A stretch of 64,000 nt of DNA. It comes from Bacteroidota bacterium (GTDB taxonomy: Bacteria; Bacteroidota; Bacteroidia; Bacteroidales; Lentimicrobiaceae). A program made the translations under genes and the position numbers. A model generated the notes under the pieces. That model searched no databases, had not been told where the DNA came from, and saw nothing but the letters and a program-made list of their open reading frames with translations. The stretch spans positions 1 through 64,000 of the forward strand of contig WSXU01000006.1 in NCBI GenBank assembly GCA_009773455.1, read 5' to 3'. Positions within the stretch are counted from its first letter, which is position 1. Every line of letters starts with the position of its first letter. This document shows positions 37,246-44,570 of this stretch, piece by piece.

Positions 37246-37959
37246 TTATCTTGAAAGCAGGAAAACAGTAGGCTTTTTTCCCGGTTGGAAATTCATTTTT
37301 TTCCACCGGCCAATGGGTGCTGTAATAATTGATTCATCGCTGAGGCTGATGTTGCTTGCAACGCACAGTAATGTATCATTCCCACAGGCCATAAGAATGG
37401 ATTCAATCATGTGATTGTTGCGGTATGGCGCTTCAATGAAAATATGGGTATGCCCTGTCTTTAGAAGGTCACGTTCAATTTCACGGATTTTTTTAATTCT
37501 ATCGGGAGCTTTAACCGGCAGGTATCCGTGAAAGGAAAAATTCTGCCCGTTAAAGCCCGATCCCATCAAAGCCATAATAATGGATGATGGGCCGGATAGC
37601 GGCACAACACGGATTCCGCTTTCATGCGCCAGTTTAACAACCAGTGATCCGGGATCAGCTACGGCAGGGCATCCGGCTTCCGACAACAAACCGGTATCCA
37701 TACCTGCCCTTACTTGTTCAAGGAATGCAAAAACATCATTCTCAGCAGTATGCTCATTCAGGATATGAAAGGTTGTCGTTTCGAAATCCTTTTCGTAACC
37801 GCATTTTCTCAAAAACCTGCGGGCAGTCCGCAACTCTTCAACAATAAAAACATCCAGTTGCTGAATCAGCTGAAAGTTATAGGCCGGTAACACCCTTTCG
37901 GGAGGAGTGTCTCCCAGGGTGCTGGGAATCAGAAATATTGATCCTGTTTTGCTACTCAT
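37246..37959 (-). CDS. SAM-dependent methyltransferase, RsmI-like
   Basis: 237 residues of the tetrapyrrole/corrin methylase fold that contains RsmI (16S rRNA C1402 2'-O-methyltransferase). Signatures: FLIPSTLGDTPP at the start, LLSEAGCPAVADPGS near 91-105, PLSGPSSIIMALMGSGFNG near 120-138 and FSFHGYLP. It is shorter than Escherichia coli RsmI (286) and lacks the usual C-terminal part, as is common for Bacteroidota members; a full-length RsmI may be elsewhere in the genome. Last gene of a tight three-gene unit: it starts 2 bases after the dehydratase gene ends. Confidence 0.85.
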   Translation of the reverse strand: MSSKTGSIFLIPSTLGDTPPERVLPAYNFQLIQQLDVFIVEELRTARRFLRKCGYEKDFETTTFHILNEHTAENDVFAFLEQVRAGMDTGLLSEAGCPAVADPGSLVVKLAHESGIRVVPLSGPSSIIMALMGSGFNGQNFSFHGYLPVKAPDRIKKIREIERDLLKTGHTHIFIEAPYRNNHMIESILMACGNDTLLCVASNISLSDESIITAPIGRWKKMNFQPGKKPTVFLLSR

Positions 37960-37961
37960 AT

Positions 37962-38921
37962 CTATAGATTAAATGGCAACGCCGACAAATCAACATTACC
38001 TCCTGAAATGATGATGCCTGTTTTTAGATGACCAACAACAACTTTCCTTTCCAGGATTGCTCCCAGCGGCACAGCCGATGATGGTTCTATGATGATTTTC
38101 ATCCGTTCCCATACCAGCTTCATGGCTTCTTTGATACTTTCTTCACTAACGGTTACAACATCATCTACATGTTTCATGATGATGGGGTAGGTAAGTGAAC
38201 CAAGGGAAGTCAGCAAGCCGTCCGCAATGGTTTTTGGGTTCTCCGACGGAATAAATGATCCTGATCTGAATGATCTGTGAGCATCATCAGCCCCCGCAGG
38301 TTCAGCAGCAATAACACTGATATTTCTGCCAAAGTACTTTGCCGCAAGGGCAGTGCCACTCAGTAATCCACCTCCGCCTACAGGAGCAAGGATCATCTGC
38401 AGATCCGGGAAATCCTGAAGCAATTCCATGGTAGCTGTGGCCTGACCGGCGATAATCCTGTAGTCATTGTAAGGGTGAATCTCGGTAGCTGATGTGTTTT
38501 CCAGCACGAGTTTAAGTGTCTGTTCCCGTGCCTCCAGTGTTGGTTTGCAGAAGGTTATCTTACCGCCATATTCCTGAACTGCATTTATCTTGATTCTGTT
38601 CGAGTTTTCAGGCATCACGATGAAAGCGCTGATACCAAGCCGTGATGCAGCCAGAGCAAGGGCTGCAGCATGATTGCCCGACGAATGGGTAGCAACACCA
38701 TGAACAAGCTCATTTTTCTTTAATTGAAGAACCGCATTGGTTGCTCCCCTTGATTTGAATGCACCTGCTTTCTGGAAGTTCTCGCATTTAAAATACAATT
38801 CAGTCCCAAACATCCTGTTGAGGGCCGAACAGGTTAGCACAGGTGTACGATGCAGGTAGGATGAAATTCTATTTCCAGCCTGTTCTATCGTTGCCTTATT
38901 GGGTTCCTGTTGTTCAGTCAT
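37962..38921 (-). CDS. PLP-dependent threonine/serine dehydratase-like enzyme
   Basis: The ATG at 38921 gives 319 residues (MTEQQEPNK); an ATG 16 codons upstream lies wholly inside the phosphatase gene and is less likely. Fold-type II PLP enzyme: AGAFKSRGATNAV carries the PLP Lys, then SSGNHAAALA and VGGGGLLSG for phosphate binding. Family: threonine dehydratase / serine racemase / threo-hydroxyaspartate dehydratase, which the motifs alone do not separate. It lacks the C-terminal ACT regulatory domain of biosynthetic IlvA, so it resembles the catabolic or serine-racemase-like type. Overlaps the upstream phosphatase gene by 8 bases. Confidence 0.87.
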   Translation of the reverse strand: MTEQQEPNKATIEQAGNRISSYLHRTPVLTCSALNRMFGTELYFKCENFQKAGAFKSRGATNAVLQLKKNELVHGVATHSSGNHAAALALAASRLGISAFIVMPENSNRIKINAVQEYGGKITFCKPTLEAREQTLKLVLENTSATEIHPYNDYRIIAGQATATMELLQDFPDLQMILAPVGGGGLLSGTALAAKYFGRNISVIAAEPAGADDAHRSFRSGSFIPSENPKTIADGLLTSLGSLTYPIIMKHVDDVVTVSEESIKEAMKLVWERMKIIIEPSSAVPLGAILERKVVVGHLKTGIIISGGNVDLSALPFNL

Positions 38922-39384
38922 GGTTTTTCTTCCTGATGGATTCAATGATCTTGTCGGTTGCAGCATCAAGCAGCTCCCATGTTTTGGAAAAGTCGGCCTG
39001 ACCTCCGTAGTAGGGATCAGGAACCGGCTGATTGCTGCCGGGGTAGGTCATATTCATAATGAAATCAACCTTCTTCATATCAGCGTCGTTCCGTGCCACA
39101 GAAGCTACATCCCTGTAATTGTTGCTATCCATAACAAAGATTCTGTCGAAGGTGTCAAAATACGATATGCTGAACAGCTTACCCCTATGATCTGAAATAT
39201 CTATTCCATGTTGGCGGGCAACTTCTATCGCTCTTCTGTCGGGCGTGTCACCGGCATGGAATGGCTCAAATCCGCAGGAATCAACTTCGCCCGGAACATG
39301 GCTGTCTGCCATTTTTTTTCTCATGATTCCCTCTGCCAGGGGCGACCGGCAGATGTTGCCAAGGCATACCATCAGTATTTTCAT
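38914..39384 (-). CDS. Low-molecular-weight protein tyrosine phosphatase
   Basis: 156 residues. The P-loop CLGNICRS (Cys7, Arg13) opens the protein, and the general acid is in PDPYYGG near residue 116. This is the arsenate-reductase-like LMW-PTP fold, acting on phosphotyrosine. Such phosphatases often counteract BY-kinases, and a Wzz/BY-kinase-like gene occurs in this window at 60571, but the two are 21 kb apart, so any link is inference. First gene of the unit with the dehydratase and rsmI-like genes. Confidence 0.9.
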   Translation of the reverse strand: MKILMVCLGNICRSPLAEGIMRKKMADSHVPGEVDSCGFEPFHAGDTPDRRAIEVARQHGIDISDHRGKLFSISYFDTFDRIFVMDSNNYRDVASVARNDADMKKVDFIMNMTYPGSNQPVPDPYYGGQADFSKTWELLDAATDKIIESIRKKNHD

Positions 39385-39403
39385 AAACAGATCTTTTAAT
39401 AAA

Positions 39404-39437
39404 TAACCTCATCCCGGATTTCTCGCGGATGAGGTTA
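39404..39437 (-). terminator. Hairpin downstream of dnaA
   Basis: 11-bp perfect stem TAACCTCATCC / GGATGAGGTTA with a 12-nt loop. On the minus strand it is followed by TTTATTAAAAG, so it can end dnaA transcription. It lies 31 bases after the dnaA stop and 20 upstream of the phosphatase start. Confidence 0.6.
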
Positions 39438-39467
39438 CTGGTATTGTTTAATACAGCAGATTATTGG

Positions 39468-40904
39468 TCAGAGTTTTATTTTCTTTTCAATTTCTTCAAC
39501 ATAAGTTCTGAACTGCTTGTCTGTTTCAATCAGGTTATTCACTGTACGGCAGGCGTGAAGAACAGTTGCATGATCCTTGTTACCGCAGTGAAGTCCGATG
39601 GTGGCAAGCGATGACTTGGTATGCTTCTTTGAGAAGAACATTGCCAGCTGCCTGGCCTGGACAATTTCCCGTTTACGGGTCTTTGAGTTCAGGTGGTCAA
39701 CATGTATATTGAAAAAATCGCAGACGACTTTCTGGATGTAATCAATGGAAATTTCTTTTGAGGTATTTTTAACGAACTTGTCGATCATCTGACGGGCAAG
39801 TTCAATGGTAATGGCTTTCTTGTTGAGCGATGATTGTGCCATTAATGAGATAAGTGCCCCTTCAAGTTCCCTGACATTGGTGGTGATACTATATGCAAGG
39901 TATTCAATAACATCAACAGGCATTTCGATGCCATCCTTATAAAGCCTTTTGTTGAGAATGGCAATGCGTGTTTCAAGATCGGGAATCTGAAGGTCGGCAG
40001 CCAGGCCCCATTTAAAGCGTGAAAGCAATCTTGGTTCAATGCCCTTCATTTCAACAGGAGCTTTGTCAGAGGTAATGACAAGCTGGTTGCCGTTCTGATG
40101 CAGGTGGTTAAAAATGTGGAAGAAGACATCCTGTGTTTTTTCCTTCCCTGAAAGGAATTGTATGTCATCGATCAATAACACATCGATCATCTGATAAAAA
40201 TGAACGAAATCGTTCTGGTTCTGATTCTTTACAGCATCGACAAATTGTTGAATAAATTGCTCTGCAGTAACATAGAGTACTGTTTTCTCAGGAAAATTAT
40301 TCTTAACCTGAATTCCGATGGCATGCGCAAGGTGGGTTTTCCCCAGCCCGTTGGCACTATAGATAAAAATAGGGTTAAAAGCGGTTTTCCCAGGATTGGT
40401 GGCTACTGCGTAACCGGCTGACCGGGCGAGCCTGTTACAATCGCCTTCAATAAAATTGTCAAACGAATAGGATTCGTTAAGCTGTGAATGTACCTGGATT
40501 TTTTTAAGGCCCGGAATAACAAATGGGTTAGGTATCTCCTTAGACGACCCTTTGTTCAGGTCAATCGGCATGGATACTGAAGGATTATTCAGAACACTCC
40601 TGTTGCTGGTAGGCACTTTAATAGTGTACGGGGCCCTGGGGTCGTTTGAATTTTCCATAATAATACTGTATTCCAGCCTTCCGGAAGGACCAAGCTCATG
40701 TTTTATAGTTTTCTTCAGTAAGTTGATGTAGTGCTCCTCAAGCCATTCATAAAAAAACTGGCTGGGGACCTGGATAGTTAGTACGTTGTCGTCAAGTTTT
40801 ATAGGTTTAATAGGCGAAAACCATGTTTTGTAGCTTTGATAGTTAATGTTGTCCTTAATAATCTTTAGGCAATTCTCCCAAACTTCATGATGAACTTCTC
40901 TCAT
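39468..40904 (-). CDS. dnaA: Chromosomal replication initiator protein DnaA
   Basis: 478 residues with all four DnaA domains: N-terminal domain I (about 1-85), a variable linker (85-140), the AAA+ domain (about 145-355) with Walker A NGLGKTH (Lys189) and Walker B LLIDDIQF (Asp246-247), and the C-terminal DNA-binding domain with KDHATVLHACRTV. It binds DnaA boxes and opens the origin. In this window dnaA is not next to dnaN, which is usual in Bacteroidota. I do not see DnaA-box clusters close by, so the origin cannot be placed. A TATTTTTG box lies 27 bases upstream. Confidence 0.96.
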   Translation of the reverse strand: MREVHHEVWENCLKIIKDNINYQSYKTWFSPIKPIKLDDNVLTIQVPSQFFYEWLEEHYINLLKKTIKHELGPSGRLEYSIIMENSNDPRAPYTIKVPTSNRSVLNNPSVSMPIDLNKGSSKEIPNPFVIPGLKKIQVHSQLNESYSFDNFIEGDCNRLARSAGYAVATNPGKTAFNPIFIYSANGLGKTHLAHAIGIQVKNNFPEKTVLYVTAEQFIQQFVDAVKNQNQNDFVHFYQMIDVLLIDDIQFLSGKEKTQDVFFHIFNHLHQNGNQLVITSDKAPVEMKGIEPRLLSRFKWGLAADLQIPDLETRIAILNKRLYKDGIEMPVDVIEYLAYSITTNVRELEGALISLMAQSSLNKKAITIELARQMIDKFVKNTSKEISIDYIQKVVCDFFNIHVDHLNSKTRKREIVQARQLAMFFSKKHTKSSLATIGLHCGNKDHATVLHACRTVNNLIETDKQFRTYVEEIEKKIKL

Positions 40905-40930
40905 TCTCCCTTACGTAAAAAAGTTGTAAT

Positions 40931-40938
40931 CAAAAATA
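40931..40938 (-). promoter_or_regulatory. Possible -7 box for dnaA
   Basis: TATTTTTG on the minus strand matches TAnnTTTG and lies 27 bases upstream of the ATG. No -33 element recognised. Confidence 0.35.
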
Positions 40939-41146
40939 ACTTCCTTGTCTTCCCTGGTATTCCTATTGATAAAATGTATAAGCTCTCATACTCAGAAACT
41001 TCACGTTTCTGTCTCAACAGACTACATTTTTCAACAAAAGTCATTGAAAAAAAGTTTAAAAAAAATAAATAATTCACTTGTATTTTCAGAAAAATATGTG
41101 TATTGTAAAAGCGGCCGATCTTAAGTCTTTCCAGTAATAGCAATAC

Positions 41147-41761
41147 TTATTCAGATCTCAGATATATTACCTTGCTTCCATACGTTTTTCTGAATTTTTC
41201 GTTAACCCTGTCAGCTTCACTTTTCCTGATCCTGAAATTCAGATTGCACTCCATATCAAATTGCGTATTCAATAGTTGTAAGCCATCATCCTTAACAATT
41301 TTCATAATGTCATTCATGGCTTCGTAGTTAAATCTTAGTTCATAAACTTCATTAACGGTTCTTTCAACAATTTCGGCCCGCATCAATGCATCAGCTGCTG
41401 CAGTCTTATAGGCATTGATCAAACCGCTGACGCCAAGTTTGATTCCTCCGAAATATCGGATAACCACGATTAAAATGTTGGTGAGATCGTGTGATTGAAT
41501 CTGACCGTGTATTGGTCTTCCGGCAGTTCCGGAAGGTTCTCCGTCATCGTTAGCTCTCCAGGATGATTTGTCAAATCCAAGAACGTAAGCATAACAATGA
41601 TGACGGGCATCGTAATACTCTTTCCTCAATTGTTCCAGCGTTGACTTTACCTCATTCTCATCTTTAACAGGCAAAGCAATCGCAATAAACTTACTACCCT
41701 TTTCCTTATATATTCCTTCTGAACGGTTGACGATGGTTCTATAGGTGTCATCAAATAACAT
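41147..41761 (-). CDS. YigZ/IMPACT family protein
   Basis: 204 residues. An N-terminal UPF0029/IMPACT domain with EKGSKFIA, HHCYAYVLG and NDDGEPSGTAGRPIHGQI, then VIRYFGGIKLGVSGLINAYKTAA, all diagnostic of the family. A second DUF1949 domain with a ferredoxin-like fold fills residues 135-204. In eukaryotes IMPACT regulates translation through GCN2; in bacteria the role is unproven (YigZ). Alone in its transcription unit. Confidence 0.92.
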   Translation of the reverse strand: MLFDDTYRTIVNRSEGIYKEKGSKFIAIALPVKDENEVKSTLEQLRKEYYDARHHCYAYVLGFDKSSWRANDDGEPSGTAGRPIHGQIQSHDLTNILIVVIRYFGGIKLGVSGLINAYKTAAADALMRAEIVERTVNEVYELRFNYEAMNDIMKIVKDDGLQLLNTQFDMECNLNFRIRKSEADRVNEKFRKTYGSKVIYLRSE

Positions 41762-42050
41762 CCTGATTATTAATTAAATATAGTTAGAGAAAGGAAGTCT
41801 TCCAGAGACTGATTGAGCGTTGTCAGTAAAATGTAAACATAATAATTTCCATAGATAAATGTGCTAAAAAGCAACTTTTTTTCAATATTTTTTTTCTTTA
41901 TGTAAAAGAACTGAAAATCAGTCGGATCAGAGTGAAGTCCAGGAATTGTCAAAAGAAAAGTCTGATGTTGATAACTCGTTTGGGCAGGGATAACAATTTA
42001 AAGTCCGTAGCTCTACTTTTGCCTGACAAAATAAAAGTATATTATACAAA
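41762..42050. other. Intergenic region with possible promoter of the DMT transporter
   Basis: About 290 bases, AT-rich, no gene. A TACTTTTG box at 42014-42021 is an exact TAnnTTTG match 30 bases before the ATG at 42051; a TTTG at 41979 is too far upstream (31-base spacer) to count. A TGTTGATAA at 41965-41973 is one mismatch from a DnaA box; one copy alone is not evidence for an origin. Confidence 0.45.
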
Positions 42051-42977
42051 ATGTTTCAAAACCTTCAGGGTGAACTGGCCGCACTGCTCACAGCTGTATT
42101 CTGGACTGTAACTGCGCTTGCCTTTGAATCTGCAAGCAAAAAAGCCGGATCCTTGTCGGTTAACCTTCTGCGGCTTATTATAGCACTGATTTATCTTAGT
42201 CTTTTCAGTCTCTTCACAAAGGGTACGCTGATACCCTTTGATGCATCAGTCCATAACTGGATTTGGCTTTCTGTTTCCGGGGTTATTGGTTTTGTTATAG
42301 GTGATTTGCTATTGTTTCAATCCTATGTGGTCATAGGTGCCAGAATCTCGATGTTGGTGATGGCTCTCTCACCCCCGATTGCTGCAGTTTCCGGATGGCT
42401 TATTCTGGGTGAAAGGATGAACCCCATCAGTATTCTGGGAATGGTAATTACGTTAACCGGAATAATCCTGGCCATTCTTGGCCGGAAAACCAATTCTGAT
42501 AGAAAAAATGAACCGGCTTCATCACGTTTCAGGTACCGTTTAAAATATCCGGTCAAAGGACTTCTTCTGGCCCTGGGAGGGGCAGCAGGGCAGGGGATAG
42601 GGCTGGTTATCAGTAAGTACGGTATGGGAAATTATAACGCTTTTGCGGCTACACAGATAAGGGTGATTACCGGAGTTATTGGTTTTGCAATGGTGATTAC
42701 AGCTTATGGTGGCTGGAAAAGGGTAAAGTCCGCGATTCAGAATGTGCCGGCCATGAAAAGTCTTTCACTCGGTGCCTTTTTCGGACCTTTTCTCGGAGTA
42801 TCCTTTTCACTGCTTGCTGTCAGATATACTTCCTCCGGAATCGCATCGACCATTATGTCCATCACTCCTGTATTGATTATCGCACCTTCAGCATTGTTCT
42901 TTCATGAAAAGGTTACGTTCCGGGAGATAACAGGTGCTGTTATGGCTGTGACCGGTGTATCCCTGTTTTTTCTCTGA
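42051..42977 (+). CDS. DMT superfamily (EamA) transporter
   Basis: 308 residues, ten predicted membrane helices, two EamA repeats (about 5-145 and 160-300). Repeat 1 contains LLLFQSYVVIGARISMLVMALSP-type sequence (near 85-107) and repeat 2 ends AVTGVSLFFL. EamA transporters export or import small metabolites such as amino acids or nucleotide sugars; the substrate is not predictable. A second, unrelated-looking member is at 47019-47885. Alone in its unit. Confidence 0.85.
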   Translation: MFQNLQGELAALLTAVFWTVTALAFESASKKAGSLSVNLLRLIIALIYLSLFSLFTKGTLIPFDASVHNWIWLSVSGVIGFVIGDLLLFQSYVVIGARISMLVMALSPPIAAVSGWLILGERMNPISILGMVITLTGIILAILGRKTNSDRKNEPASSRFRYRLKYPVKGLLLALGGAAGQGIGLVISKYGMGNYNAFAATQIRVITGVIGFAMVITAYGGWKRVKSAIQNVPAMKSLSLGAFFGPFLGVSFSLLAVRYTSSGIASTIMSITPVLIIAPSALFFHEKVTFREITGAVMAVTGVSLFFL

Positions 42978-43010
42978 GTGCCATTCAAGTGCTTGAGAAA
43001 GCAATTTATT

Positions 43011-43460
43011 TTATTTCCATAAACCCTTGAGATACATTGTAATATCGTTGTATTCACTCTCTGATAAAACAATTCTTTCTTTGTTCTGAGGGTCAACAGA
43101 ATGTTGTAATTTACCGTACCAATCTTCACCATCAGGCAGGTCACCGGGTTTACGGGGTATGATATGCAGGTGTAAATGCTCAATACTTTGCCCGGCTTCT
43201 GTTCCTTCCTGGAGCGACCAATCATAGGCATCGCTTTCATAAACTTCACATAAAAAGGCCGTTACCTTTCTTGCAAAGGAGAAAAATGCACTGATTTCCT
43301 CTTCATTGAGATCAAACAGACTGTTAACATGCTTCATTGGAATAACCAGACTATGGCCCGGCAGTATAGGGGAAAGATTATACATTGCTTTGATATCGCC
43401 TGAAAAGGCAAATACTGATGCATGGGAATCGGGCTTACAGAATGGGCAGATTGTAATCAT
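43011..43460 (-). CDS. HIT family nucleotide hydrolase/transferase
   Basis: 149 residues with the histidine triad HLHLHIIPR (His95, 97, 99) and a CPFC pair at residues 5-8 that may bind zinc. HIT proteins of the Fhit/HINT group act on dinucleoside polyphosphates or AMP-amines. It starts six bases after the end of the upstream Cys-cluster gene, so the two are cotranscribed. Confidence 0.9.
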   Translation of the reverse strand: MITICPFCKPDSHASVFAFSGDIKAMYNLSPILPGHSLVIPMKHVNSLFDLNEEEISAFFSFARKVTAFLCEVYESDAYDWSLQEGTEAGQSIEHLHLHIIPRKPGDLPDGEDWYGKLQHSVDPQNKERIVLSESEYNDITMYLKGLWK

Positions 43461-43466
43461 CGGTTT

Positions 43467-44474
43467 TCAGTAATAATGTGTTTCAACGATTGGTTCCCAG
43501 AGCAATCTGGTCTCCTCGCGGCCATAACCGCTGCAAACAGATTCAAAACTACAGTTTTTATGTTCGGGTATCAGCACAATTGTCTGAAAAGTGCAGGGTT
43601 CTTTACTGCAATGTTCATCCAGGCACAACATGATGTCGTTACAGCATGATCGCCCAAGCGACCAGAAGATATCATTCATTTTCCAGACCTCAATACCCGA
43701 ATACCTGGCAATCTCATTTACAGCCTCAATACAGGCTTTTCGCACCGGCTGGTCAGTCGGAAGCAGCGCGCGTTTTTTGATGGCTCCCAACAATTCTCTG
43801 TCATTGATCCGTATGCAGCCCAACCTCAGCAATACCCTTTGCATATGATAATCCATGATCGGAATATAGTTCTCTCTATCCCGGATCACGAATAATCCAC
43901 TGTCAATCAGAAGCTTTAAAAGAAAGGATGATTTTTTTCGCATCGGATCTCCGAAAGCATCAGTCTTTTCAAGCATTTCATAAAATCCGGAGCCCTGGTT
44001 ATACAATAATCCGCCTGTTTTTTCAATCAGATGAGAAAAAGAGCCCCCGGATTCAATCTGCAAAAACCGGCTAAGATCTTTCATAAGCCCAACGCGTTCT
44101 TCAATACTGTCAAGGGTTGTATTCACTGGATTCCCGTCATCAGAAAATGCGGACTCCAGAGCGCTGGCAATACTTTCCACTTCATCTTTTCCCAGTGATT
44201 CAGGAATCAGCAATGCTGATTTTTTCAAAGCGAGATCAAGAAAAACCTTTTCAATATAATCCCAGCCGAAAAGATTACATTTTGCGCTTCTCAAACTTCG
44301 GGTCTGATGGCAGATTGCCACAGCATAAAACAACATGGCAAGCCTGGTTTCCTTTTTCAAAGGATGGTTCAGAAAAGGTCTTCTGGTGAAACCTTCTCTG
44401 AATTCCATTAACAATAATACGTTTGATATCGCCAGACATTGATTTGAATCAACAACTACATTGCTTTCGTGCAT
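43467..44474 (-). CDS. Hypothetical protein with C-terminal cysteine cluster
   Basis: 335 residues, soluble, mostly helical, no signal peptide. The C-terminal 60 residues carry seven Cys (CC-x5-C-x4-C-x4-C-x13-C-x5-C), suited to bind zinc or an iron-sulfur cluster. An upstream segment, RKACIEAVNEIARYSGIEV, and the NDIFWSLGRS motif (about 255-280) resemble helical DNA-glycosylase-like or queuosine-salvage (Qng1/DUF2419) proteins, but the match is weak and I do not assign it. Cotranscribed with a HIT protein 6 bases downstream. An inverted repeat lies 22 bases upstream of the start. Confidence 0.6.
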   Translation of the reverse strand: MHESNVVVDSNQCLAISNVLLLMEFREGFTRRPFLNHPLKKETRLAMLFYAVAICHQTRSLRSAKCNLFGWDYIEKVFLDLALKKSALLIPESLGKDEVESIASALESAFSDDGNPVNTTLDSIEERVGLMKDLSRFLQIESGGSFSHLIEKTGGLLYNQGSGFYEMLEKTDAFGDPMRKKSSFLLKLLIDSGLFVIRDRENYIPIMDYHMQRVLLRLGCIRINDRELLGAIKKRALLPTDQPVRKACIEAVNEIARYSGIEVWKMNDIFWSLGRSCCNDIMLCLDEHCSKEPCTFQTIVLIPEHKNCSFESVCSGYGREETRLLWEPIVETHYY

Positions 44475-44496
44475 AAAGGTAAACCATAGTTTTCAG

Positions 44497-44518
44497 ATAC
44501 CGTATTACTAAACGGTAT
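44497..44518. promoter_or_regulatory. Inverted repeat upstream of the Cys-cluster gene
   Basis: ATACCGT / ACGGTAT arms of 7 bp with an 8-nt spacer, 22 bases upstream of the ATG at 44474. Not followed by a T run, so an operator is more likely than a terminator. Confidence 0.3.
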
Positions 44519-44570
44519 TGTAAGTTAAACATTTTATAATCAATATATAGAATACCAAATTGATCAGATT

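Noticed and set aside
41770-41952. 60-codon frame between yigZ-like and DMT genes
   Set aside because: AT-rich with no features; not supported as a gene.
41965-41973. TGTTGATAA, a near DnaA box
   Set aside because: Single site with one mismatch; not evidence for an origin.
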